A stretch of 64,000 nt of DNA, taken from NCBI GenBank assembly GCA_947457195.1, contig CANGUU010000008.1, positions 1 to 64,000 on the forward strand. Reading direction: 5' to 3'. A program made the translations under genes and the position numbers. Of this stretch, positions 42,413 through 49,345 are shown one piece after another. The stretch's first letter is position 1. Each line of letters opens with the position of its first letter. The DNA comes from Gammaproteobacteria bacterium (GTDB lineage Bacteria > Pseudomonadota > Gammaproteobacteria > Pseudomonadales > Pseudohongiellaceae). Below the pieces are notes generated by a model. The model made no database searches, was not told where the DNA came from, and saw only the letters and a list, made by a program, of their open reading frames with translations.

Positions 42413-43194
42413 ATCTGCACCCCGTCGATGCGAATCGGCATATCGCGCTCGAGCTGGGCCTTCGATGGCCGCACCTCGACCGCCACGCCAGCCCCGTTGC
42501 AGCTGGCCGGCAGCGGGTTGGTACTGAGATTGCGGTTGATGGTGAGGCGGGCGGCGTTGTCGGCTTCCTTGCTGTCGTACAGCGAACCGAGCGTGTTGGA
42601 TGTCCAGAATTCGGCAATGCCGTCATTGTGGAGACGCGCCGCCGTGGAAATTTCGCAGACGTCCACGATGCTGGCCCGCAGTTGCACGCTGATGGCACAA
42701 GATGTGGGCGTGATGCGGGTGGCATTCACGCGGAATGGCAGGTAACCCACCATGTGGTTGGGCATGCCCGGACCGCCACCAGCCCAGAAGCCGACGACGT
42801 TGCCGTTGGCGTCGTTCTTTTCGTCGACAGTGGTAAACACGGCGCGGTCGATCAGCGGCTGGATGTTGGGGCCCCAGGTCGTGAGGAAGTCGGCAAGCCG
42901 GGCCGTGGTCGACACCTGCCCGCCCAACAGAATGGTGGAGTCCTTGCCGTCGGGGAACACCACCGAAGTACCGATCACGCTGGTGCCGGTGCCGCAGGCG
43001 TGGCCGATCTGCACGTTGTTCAGGACACGCACGCCTTCGTTCATGCTCGAGGTTTCAAAGGTGGTGTGCGCAGCCGCCATGCAGCTGAACAGCAGGCCGC
43101 CCACTAGCAGGCTGCTTAGCCGCAGCCTGAGCTGCCGCGAGACAGGATTGACCGAACCATGACGGTGCGGGACGGGCGTACTTGATCGGGACAT
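42400..43194 (-). CDS. Exported YcnI-like protein with predicted N-terminal His
   Basis: 264 residues from the ATG at 43194 (GGAG six bases upstream). Long basic n-region, then SSLLVGGLLFSCMAAA; cleavage before His43 gives mature HTTFETSS. The following GHACGTGTSVIGTSVVFPDG recalls the YcnI/DUF1775 pattern (H-x-C-x-G-s-x-T then V-x-P-x-G). In that family the N-terminal His is a copper ligand. Four Cys in the mature part could give two disulfides. I treat the YcnI relation as probable at fold level only. First gene of the five-gene leftward unit ending with apbE; a RegA-type site lies 64 bases upstream. Confidence 0.65.
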   Translation of the reverse strand: MSRSSTPVPHRHGSVNPVSRQLRLRLSSLLVGGLLFSCMAAAHTTFETSSMNEGVRVLNNVQIGHACGTGTSVIGTSVVFPDGKDSTILLGGQVSTTARLADFLTTWGPNIQPLIDRAVFTTVDEKNDANGNVVGFWAGGGPGMPNHMVGYLPFRVNATRITPTSCAISVQLRASIVDVCEISTAARLHNDGIAEFWTSNTLGSLYDSKEADNAARLTINRNLSTNPLPASCNGAGVAVEVRPSKAQLERDMPIRIDGVQIWPK

Positions 43195-43257
43195 GAGGGC
43201 TCCGGGCAGGGTTGAACACCGACCCGCATCATCGGCAGCGAGGTGACCGCCAACAAT

Positions 43258-43272
43258 GTGGCATTTTGTCGC
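43258..43272. promoter_or_regulatory. Candidate RegA/PrrA-type binding site
   Basis: GTGGC-ATTTT-GTCGC; on the minus strand GCGAC-N5-GCCAC. This resembles the inverted GCGNC / GNCGC half-sites I recall for RegA/PrrA regulators, with one mismatch. It lies between regA and the start of the YcnI-like gene, 64 bases upstream of the latter. Confidence 0.35.
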
Positions 43273-43350
43273 AGCCTGCTGGGCCGCTGCACCGGCCCTG
43301 GCGCTGGTACGTCGCTGTGCGCGGCTGGCCACCGCACCGTCTGCGACCAG

Positions 43351-43899
43351 CTACTGACGGACCGGGCGCTTCTGCAGCATGCGCTGCAGGGTGCGTCGGT
43401 GCATGCCGAGACTGCGGGCCGTGGCGGACACATTGCCGCCGTTCTCGAGCAGCACGCGCTGGATGTGTTCCCAGGCCAGGCGCCGGACCGACAGTGGCTG
43501 TACCTCGTCTTCCCCCAGCGCTGGCGCGGCCGTCTGTGCGCCGATCGCCAGCTTCTGCAGGATCTCGTCGGCATCCAGCGGCTTGCAGGCGTAGTCGAAG
43601 GCGCCGGCCTTGATGGCAGTGACAGCGGTCGCCACCGAGGCGTAGCCGGTGAGGATGAGAATCCGCATGGCGGGGTTGAGAGCCAGCAGCGGTGCAATGC
43701 AGTCCAGCCCACTTGCCTCGGCGATCTTGAGATCGACGATGGCGTAGTCCGGCGCCTGGGCACCCGTCACGCGCAGCAGAGTGGCCAGATCGTTGGCCGC
43801 CTTCACCTCGTGGCCGCGCCGCCGCAGGGCACGGGCCAGCACCTCGACGAATACCGGATCATCGTCGAGCACGGCGATACGGCAGCCGCCCTCAGCCAT
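43351..43899 (-). CDS. RegA/PrrA/RoxR-type response regulator
   Basis: 182 residues, the usual size. Receiver domain with acidic pocket LDDDP, phospho-acceptor Asp56 in YAIVDLKI, and switch residues LTGYASVATAV and KPLDADEI. The C-terminal Fis-type HTH (RLAWEHIQRVLLENGGNVSATARSLGMHRRTLQRML) is near-diagnostic for the RegA family. It pairs with the RegB-like kinase, whose gene overlaps it by eight bases. RegA proteins control respiration, cytochrome, nitrogen and carbon genes by redox state. The gene cluster directly downstream is the obvious local target. Confidence 0.92.
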   Translation of the reverse strand: MAEGGCRIAVLDDDPVFVEVLARALRRRGHEVKAANDLATLLRVTGAQAPDYAIVDLKIAEASGLDCIAPLLALNPAMRILILTGYASVATAVTAIKAGAFDYACKPLDADEILQKLAIGAQTAAPALGEDEVQPLSVRRLAWEHIQRVLLENGGNVSATARSLGMHRRTLQRMLQKRPVRQ

Positions 43900-45280
43900 C
43901 TTCGTACTCCAGTGGCAGCTCGATGACGGTCAGCGTACCGCGCGGGGTTTGCGGGTAGAGACTGACGCTGCCGCCGAGCCGGTTGAAGGTGGCCTGGCTC
44001 AGCACCAGCCCCACGCCGAGTCCGCCAGTTTTGCCGCTGATGATCGTGGTACCCAGTTGCTCCTGCAGTTCCCGCGGCACACCGGCGCCGAAGTCGCGGA
44101 CCTGCATGGTCCAGGCGCGTGGCTGCCAGCACACGTCGATCTCGATGCCTCCAGGACCGGCCTCGGCGGCGTTGTTGAGCAGATTGACCAGCGCCTGCTC
44201 CAGCGTGGCATCGACCCGCACCTTCGGCGCCGGCCCCGGCTGCACGGTGCTGCGGCAGGGGACCTCCGGGCGCAGCAGCTGCCAGTGCTGCAGCAACTCC
44301 TCGATGAAGGCCCGCAGGTCCAGCCGTCGCCAGCGGGCCTGCTTGAAGTCGGCCTTGCTCACCACGCCCTGCAGGGCGTCCCGGCACAGTGCCACCTGGG
44401 TTTGCAGCGTCTGCAGGTCACGGCCGAGTTCGCTGTCCCCCGCGTGATCGCGGCGCAGGTCAGTGAGCAGAACGGCCATGGTGCCGAGCGGGGTGCCCAG
44501 CGAGTGCGCAGTACCGGCGGCCTGGATCGCCACCGCCATGATCTGCTCGTTGCGCAGGGTTTCCTCGCGGAACCTTGCCAAGCGCTGCTCGCGCTGCCGC
44601 AGCTCTGCCGCGAGGCGGACAATGAAGAAGATGATGAGCGCGGCACTCACCGTGAAGTTGAACCACATCCCGAGGATGTGCAGGTTGGGCATGGTGCCGC
44701 TCTCGGCCAATGCCTGAGGATGGTCCGCGTGTGCCATGCTGTCGGCAGGCATGAGGGCGGGCAGGGGCTGGAAGTAGAAGAGCAGCAGGCTGTAGAAGAG
44801 CAGGGCAATGCCACCCAGCCCGAGCGCGTAGGCTGGCGGCAAGGCGATGGCGGCTATGGTGATCGGGACCAGAAGGTACGACACGAAGGGATTGTTGGCA
44901 CCCCCGGTGAAGTACAGCAGCAGCCCCAGCCCGAGTACATCCACCAGCAGATGCACGAACAGTTCTTGCTGTTTGGGGTGGGGTGCGAGTCGCAGGCGCA
45001 GCAACAGGCCGCCATTGACCAGTGCCAACAGCAGCAGCACGGCGAGCAGCAGCGGATAGTCCAGGGGCAGCGCCAGTGCATAGCGGGTGTAGGCAAGGGC
45101 CAGCAGCTGGAGTACCAGCACCAGTGCACGGATCAGCAGCAACCGGTAGAGGTTGGTTTGCAGCGGGTTGGCAGCAGGCAGTGGCACAGGATCGTCGGAG
45201 CCGTTCTGCCGCGCGGACGGGGTGCCCGCGGGCTTCGAGCTGCCATGGTAGCAAGCTGCCGCGCGAAGGGTCTGCGGCAT
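43892..45280 (-). CDS. RegB/PrrB/RoxS-type redox sensor kinase
   Basis: About 462 residues from the ATG at 45280; the start is uncertain (TTG at 45295, GTG at 45187 are options). Six membrane segments, with the quinone-binding heptad GGANNPF at 126-132. H-box AHSLGTPLGTM with His259. Cys299 in QVALCRDAL aligns with the redox-active Cys of RegB. HATPase boxes NLLNNAAEAG and DFGAGVP. RegB senses the ubiquinone pool and cysteine oxidation. The H-box reads H-S-L rather than the common H-E-L. It lies downstream of the porin with only a 23-base hairpin between them, so read-through is likely. Confidence 0.88.
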   Translation of the reverse strand: MPQTLRAAACYHGSSKPAGTPSARQNGSDDPVPLPAANPLQTNLYRLLLIRALVLVLQLLALAYTRYALALPLDYPLLLAVLLLLALVNGGLLLRLRLAPHPKQQELFVHLLVDVLGLGLLLYFTGGANNPFVSYLLVPITIAAIALPPAYALGLGGIALLFYSLLLFYFQPLPALMPADSMAHADHPQALAESGTMPNLHILGMWFNFTVSAALIIFFIVRLAAELRQREQRLARFREETLRNEQIMAVAIQAAGTAHSLGTPLGTMAVLLTDLRRDHAGDSELGRDLQTLQTQVALCRDALQGVVSKADFKQARWRRLDLRAFIEELLQHWQLLRPEVPCRSTVQPGPAPKVRVDATLEQALVNLLNNAAEAGPGGIEIDVCWQPRAWTMQVRDFGAGVPRELQEQLGTTIISGKTGGLGVGLVLSQATFNRLGGSVSLYPQTPRGTLTVIELPLEYEDG

Positions 45281-45292
45281 AGTGCCGCAGAC
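45270..45292. promoter_or_regulatory. Perfect hairpin over the regB start region
   Basis: A perfect 10-base inverted repeat (GTCTGCGGCA at 45270-45279, complement at 45283-45292) with a 3-base loop lies between the porin stop and the kinase. The ATG at 45280 sits at the loop edge. No T-tract follows. It may limit read-through or block translation initiation. Confidence 0.6.
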
Positions 45293-45304
45293 CAATGGCG
45301 GGGG

Positions 45305-46780
45305 TTACTGGTAATTGAACTGCAGCTGTAGACGCAAGGCGTCGGCTTCGAACTCGGCGTAGTCGGGTCGTCCGGCCCGGTTGCCGGTCACGAGATTGTT
45401 GCGCCGCATGCGGTGAAACACGGCGGCCAGCTCTACCTCGCGGGCGATCTGCCATTCGACGCCGATCTCGAGGTCGTTGACGCGGTTGACCGGGGCATTG
45501 GTCTCCGCCTTGTTGGCCCCATCGAAATACTGCCAACGCACGAAAGGCAGCACGGTGCCGAGTGCGGTCTTCGCCATGTACATGGCCTGCAGATAACCGC
45601 CGTCGAGGGATTGTTCGACAATGCTGTTACTGGCCAGGTCGAGGCCAGGCGTGGTGCCCCAGTTCCACTCCCCCTGCAGGCCGAAAGGCTGCGGATACAG
45701 CATGAAGCTCACACCGACGCGTTGGTCCTTGAGGCCGAACTCGTCGGCGGCAGCCACGGTCGGCGTGCGAGTCTGATTGCCGGCGCTTCGATAAGCGCCG
45801 AGCGTGGGTGCATACTCGCCGGTGTAGGCCTGCACGCCGGCCTCGAGATACTGGCCGCTGGCCAGCTTCCACGGGTACGTCAGGCGCGTCACCACGTGCT
45901 GGTTGTCGTTGCGGTCGGCTCGGTTGGCACCCTGCCCGTTATACAGTCCGAGCCCGAACATGCCGTAGTTGCCGCTGTGCTTGAGACCCGCAGTGTTGAT
46001 TTCGGCGAACAGCGCCTGGATGGCGACCGGGGTGTAGTAGTAGAACACCCCGAGATCGCGCTCGTCGCGCACTGCGCTGTTGAGCGAGTCGGCGCGGTCC
46101 AGCGCCAGACGGTTGGAGCTCGATTGCATGTTCTCGAAGCCATAGGGCACCTTCGACTGGCCCACACGCAGCCGGTGCACGCGGTCCTCCGTGAGGTAGA
46201 AGTCGCCGTAGGCGTCGCGCAGCTGCGCTACCTGGCCGGTAGTGCCGGCGCTGCTGGCAAGGTCGGGCTGGATGTAGAACGACAGGCGCTTGCCGATATC
46301 CCCCTGGATGATCACGCGGGCCCGGCGGATCAGATAGTTCTTGTCGGCATCGGCGAGGGAATTCTGATCACCGACCGACCGGTCGGCCCAGAGGTTGATG
46401 GCCTCGTCACCCCCAAGCATCTCGGTATAGCGGTTTTGCAGGTAGCCGCGTATCTGCATGTTCTGCGTCCAGCCGCTTTTGCTCTGCGCTGCCGTCAGCG
46501 TGGCGAGTTTTTCGTCCTGCTGGTCAACGCGCGTTTCGAGGGCGGCCACGGCCGGTATGCTGCTGGCGGTTGTCGTGTTTGCCGGGGCTGTCTCGGTGCT
46601 GGCCACCGGACGGAAGGTCCCGAGGCTGACCCTGCCGGGACCAGGCTCTGCGTACAGCTGGCGGGTGGTCGTGTCGAGATAGAGCTGCAGATCGCTTTCG
46701 GCGGCAACACCAGGGCGGGCCAGCAGCAGTGCCAGTGCGAGCAGGAGGGGACGACGAGGAAGCGAGAATGGCATCAGCAT
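45305..46780 (-). CDS. Phosphate-selective porin O/P family
   Basis: 491 residues. Signal peptide MLMPFSLPRRPLLLALALLLARPGVAA. A coiled-coil stretch at about 80-100 (AVAALETRVDQQDEKLATLTAAQ in pieces) precedes the barrel, as in OprP/OprO trimers. The barrel has GYLQNRYTEM, RRARVIIQGDIGKRLSFYIQPD, VGQSKVPYGFENMQSS and GVEWQIAREVELAAVFHRM, ending LQFNYQ. It passes phosphate or polyphosphate across the outer membrane. Pho-box-like repeats lie upstream and it is divergent from phoB, which supports phosphate control. regB-regA follow on the same strand after 24 bases. Confidence 0.85.
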   Translation of the reverse strand: MLMPFSLPRRPLLLALALLLARPGVAAESDLQLYLDTTTRQLYAEPGPGRVSLGTFRPVASTETAPANTTTASSIPAVAALETRVDQQDEKLATLTAAQSKSGWTQNMQIRGYLQNRYTEMLGGDEAINLWADRSVGDQNSLADADKNYLIRRARVIIQGDIGKRLSFYIQPDLASSAGTTGQVAQLRDAYGDFYLTEDRVHRLRVGQSKVPYGFENMQSSSNRLALDRADSLNSAVRDERDLGVFYYYTPVAIQALFAEINTAGLKHSGNYGMFGLGLYNGQGANRADRNDNQHVVTRLTYPWKLASGQYLEAGVQAYTGEYAPTLGAYRSAGNQTRTPTVAAADEFGLKDQRVGVSFMLYPQPFGLQGEWNWGTTPGLDLASNSIVEQSLDGGYLQAMYMAKTALGTVLPFVRWQYFDGANKAETNAPVNRVNDLEIGVEWQIAREVELAAVFHRMRRNNLVTGNRAGRPDYAEFEADALRLQLQFNYQ

Positions 46781-46866
46781 ATCCGGTGAGTTGAAAGTGA
46801 GTGCAAGGGAGGGCGCTTAACGCAAAATGCGCCAAAAACCCGCCTAACCTTTTCTGGCGCTTAATA

Positions 46867-46884
46867 TAGACAGCTGGTTTTAAG
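46867..46884 (-). promoter_or_regulatory. Candidate Pho box (porin, proximal)
   Basis: The minus strand reads CTTAAAA-CCAG-CTGTCTA: two 7-base units 11 bases apart, the second close to the canonical CTGTCAT. It lies about 87 bases upstream of the porin start. Confidence 0.5.
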
Positions 46885-46921
46885 GATTAATGAATGAAAA
46901 CTGTGCGTTGCTTGTGTTTTT

Positions 46922-46939
46922 GGTGAAGATTGCGTAAAG
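46922..46939 (-). promoter_or_regulatory. Candidate Pho box (porin, distal)
   Basis: The minus strand reads CTTTACG-CAAT-CTTCACC, 7+4+7 with an 11-base period. The same CTTTACG unit occurs in the phoB-facing site. Confidence 0.45.
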
Positions 46940-47027
46940 CCGCGCCCGCGCTGGGTACGCTTGGCCGCCGCCTGAAACCGCGCAAAGCCCGGCCATTGGG
47001 TGAAGATTGATGAAAAGCACAGGTTTG

Positions 47028-47045
47028 CTTTACGGATTCTTTATG
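47028..47045 (+). promoter_or_regulatory. Candidate Pho box of phoB
   Basis: CTTTACG-GATT-CTTTATG, 7+4+7 with an 11-base period, ending 49 bases before the phoB start. Autoregulation of phoB by such a box is usual in the family. Confidence 0.55.
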
Positions 47046-47094
47046 GCCGGGTGGTAGTGTTCTTTAGCAACAACGCACGTGTGGAGTGAGTCGC

Positions 47095-47787
47095 TTGAGC
47101 AAGCGCAAGATCATCATCATCGAAGATGAACCGGACATCCTGGAAGTCCTGAGCTACAACCTGCGGCGTGAAGGTTTCGAGATCATGAGCGCCACCGACG
47201 GCAACCAGGGCCTGGCGCTGGTAAAGCGCGAATTGCCCGATCTGGTGCTGCTCGACCTGATGTTGCCCGGCATGGATGGTGTGGAGCTTTGTACCAACAT
47301 CAAGAAGCATCCCCAGACCCAGCACACCCTGCTCATCATGGTCACCGCCAAGGGCGAGGAAAGCGACATCGTGCTCGGGCTTGGCGTGGGGGCAGACGAC
47401 TACGTGACCAAACCTTTCAGTCCCAAGGAACTGGTTGCGCGCGTGAAGGCAGTCCTGCGTCGCGGCATCCTGCTGGAAGCGCAGGCTCCCCAGGAAAAGA
47501 TCGTGCACGGCGACCTCGTGATCGACTCTGTGAAGTATCGGGTGACCTATGCCGGTCGTGAGGTCAAGTTAACGGCGACTGAGTTTCGCATACTCCAGTA
47601 CCTGGCCAGTCACCCCGGCCGCGTGTTCACCCGCGAACAGCTGCTCAATCATGCCCTTGGCGATGACGTGGTGGTGGTTGATCGCAACATCGACGTCCAC
47701 GTGCGCGGCATCCGCAAGAAGCTGGAGGTCGAGCCGCCGCTGATCGAAACCATCCGGGGAATCGGATATAGAATGGCCGAACTTTGA
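47095..47787 (+). CDS. phoB: PhoB, phosphate regulon response regulator
   Basis: 230 residues if the TTG at 47095 is the start: GGAGTGAG lies eight bases upstream and the protein begins MSKRKIIIIEDEPDIL. GTG at 47086 is the alternative but has no site. Phospho-acceptor Asp54 in VLLDLMLPGMDG; LVTAKGEE-type loop (VTAKGEESD), KPFSPKELVARVKAVLRR; OmpR-type winged helix with LTATEFRILQYLASHPGRVFTREQLLNH and DVHVRGIRKKLE, ending GIGYRMAEL. It activates phosphate-starvation genes by binding Pho boxes. phoR follows after 24 bases. Confidence 0.95.
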   Translation: MSKRKIIIIEDEPDILEVLSYNLRREGFEIMSATDGNQGLALVKRELPDLVLLDLMLPGMDGVELCTNIKKHPQTQHTLLIMVTAKGEESDIVLGLGVGADDYVTKPFSPKELVARVKAVLRRGILLEAQAPQEKIVHGDLVIDSVKYRVTYAGREVKLTATEFRILQYLASHPGRVFTREQLLNHALGDDVVVVDRNIDVHVRGIRKKLEVEPPLIETIRGIGYRMAEL

Positions 47788-47811
47788 TACAGGCGGGCCT
47801 CTCACTCCACC

Positions 47812-49182
47812 GTGAACGCGTTCAAGTCGGTCTTTTTCTGGCGCACGGCCATTGGGCACCTCGCCTTTGCCGTGATGGGGCTGTTCTTCGGGGCCAGCGT
47901 GTGGGTCCTGCCGCTCGCCCTGGTGTTGGCTGCCCTGTTGGCTTTTCGCCGTCAGAACGAGATGGAGCACCTGGCCCAGGTCACGGAAGCCATCGGCCAG
48001 GGCGATTTCGAACGGCGCGTACCTGAGCAGCACACGCCGGGAATGAAGCGCCTCGCGGATGCTGTCAACCAGCTGGCACGTACCTCCGCCCGCCGTGTGT
48101 CGCTGCTGACGGCCGACCGCAACCGGCTTGCCACTATCTTTGCCGGCATGGTGGAGGGTGTGGTCGACGTCGACGAGAAGCAGAACATCATCCACATCAA
48201 CGATGCGGCAGCCGTGCTGCTCGATCTCACGCGGGATAGCAGCGCAGGCAAACCGGTCTGGCAGGAAATCCGCAACCAGAAAATCACCCAGGCCATCGAC
48301 GATGCCATTCGCAACCGCACGGTGATCAAGGCGCGCGTGGACTACCCGCGCCAGAGCGAGCAGCTGGTCATCGACATCTATGTGGCATCGCTGTCCGACG
48401 ACCAGGGCGAGCCGATCGGTGCCGTGCTGGTGCTGCACGACGTCACGGAGCTCAAGCATCTCGAACGCATCCGCACCGACTTCGTGGCCAACGCCTCCCA
48501 CGAGCTGAAGACGCCGATCACCGCCATCCGGGGCCTCGCCGAGACCATGGTGGGGGATCCAGAGGCCGAGCGTGACACCCTGCGGCAGTACATGGAGCGC
48601 ATCCACGCCCAGAGCCTGCGGCTTTCCAACCTGATCACCGACCTGATGACCATCTCGCGACTGGAAGCCGATCAGGGCACTGGCGACTTCACGCGCTTCA
48701 ATTTCTACGAGCTGGTGCGCCGCGAGGTCCGTGCCGCCGCCAGTGCCGTGGAGGCCAAGTTCCACCGTCTGGTGCTGGAGCCCTGGCCGACGCCGATCGA
48801 CATCTATGCCGATCGCCAGAACCTCAGTCAGCTGGTGAACAACCTCATCGACAACGCCATCAAGTACACTCCCGAAGGAGGGCAGATCAAGGTGCGGGTG
48901 CGTGCCGAGCAGGGCGAGGCCGTGTTGGAGGTGGAGGACAACGGTATCGGGATCAGCCCCCAGTACCAGGAGCGGGTCTTCGAGCGTTTCTACCGCATCG
49001 ACAAGGCCCGCTCCCAAAGCCTGGGCGGCACCGGTCTCGGCCTTTCCATCGTGCGCAACATTGCCGAGCGCCATCAGGGGCGGGTCGGGGTGATCAGCCA
49101 GCTGGGCCGCGGGTCGACCTTCACATTCCGCATGCCACTGGCCGAGCAGCCGGTGCTGGCGGTGGGCGAGAGCCAGTCCTGA
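47812..49182 (+). CDS. phoR: PhoR, phosphate regulon sensor kinase
   Basis: 456 residues, GTG start. Two membrane helices lie within 1-47 (TAIGHLAFAVMGLFFGASVWVLPLALVLAALLAF as two segments), with no large periplasmic loop, as in PhoR. HAMP-like stretch, PAS domain about 105-215, H-box NASHELKTPITAIRG with His230, then NLIDNAIKYTPEGG, DNGIGISPQYQERVFERFYR and GGTGLGLSIVRNI. It signals with PstSCAB-PhoU to phosphorylate or dephosphorylate PhoB. No strong ribosome site is visible, so translation may be coupled to phoB. Confidence 0.95.
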   Translation: MNAFKSVFFWRTAIGHLAFAVMGLFFGASVWVLPLALVLAALLAFRRQNEMEHLAQVTEAIGQGDFERRVPEQHTPGMKRLADAVNQLARTSARRVSLLTADRNRLATIFAGMVEGVVDVDEKQNIIHINDAAAVLLDLTRDSSAGKPVWQEIRNQKITQAIDDAIRNRTVIKARVDYPRQSEQLVIDIYVASLSDDQGEPIGAVLVLHDVTELKHLERIRTDFVANASHELKTPITAIRGLAETMVGDPEAERDTLRQYMERIHAQSLRLSNLITDLMTISRLEADQGTGDFTRFNFYELVRREVRAAASAVEAKFHRLVLEPWPTPIDIYADRQNLSQLVNNLIDNAIKYTPEGGQIKVRVRAEQGEAVLEVEDNGIGISPQYQERVFERFYRIDKARSQSLGGTGLGLSIVRNIAERHQGRVGVISQLGRGSTFTFRMPLAEQPVLAVGESQS

Positions 49183-49219
49183 GCCGCGCCAGCCCGACGG
49201 CGCTTGCAGGGAGGGGCGC

Positions 49220-49237
49220 CTTAACAATTGCTTTAAA
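49220..49237 (+). promoter_or_regulatory. Candidate Pho box 1 of pstS
   Basis: CTTAACA-ATTG-CTTTAAA, two 7-base units with an 11-base period. It lies just after phoR in an AT-rich segment and about 110 bases before the pstS start. Confidence 0.6.
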
Positions 49238-49248
49238 CCCTCGCCTAT

Positions 49249-49266
49249 CTTTATTTTTTCTTAACA
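49249..49266 (+). promoter_or_regulatory. Candidate Pho box 2 of pstS
   Basis: CTTTATT-TTTT-CTTAACA, again 7+4+7 with an 11-base period, about 80 bases before the pstS start. Tandem boxes before pstS are common and indicate strong PhoB activation. Confidence 0.6.
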
Positions 49267-49345
49267 GGTCGGCTTCAAAATTCGCCGGGCGCGGCCGCGA
49301 TTTCAGTAAGTAGCCGAACTAAATCAATATCTTATGGAGAACACG

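Larger units (their letters stand above)
46781..47094. other. Divergent control region between porin and phoB
   Basis: 314 bases, more AT-rich than the surroundings and without a gene. It holds Pho-box-like repeats facing the porin (46867-46884, 46922-46939) and phoB (47028-47045). GGTGAAGATTG occurs at 46922-46932 and 46999-47009, forming a further partial site. Confidence 0.55.

Noticed and set aside
45281-45295. TTG at 45295 as the start of the RegB-like kinase
   Set aside because: It has no ribosome site and falls in the inverted repeat; the ATG at 45280 or a later start is more likely, though not proven.
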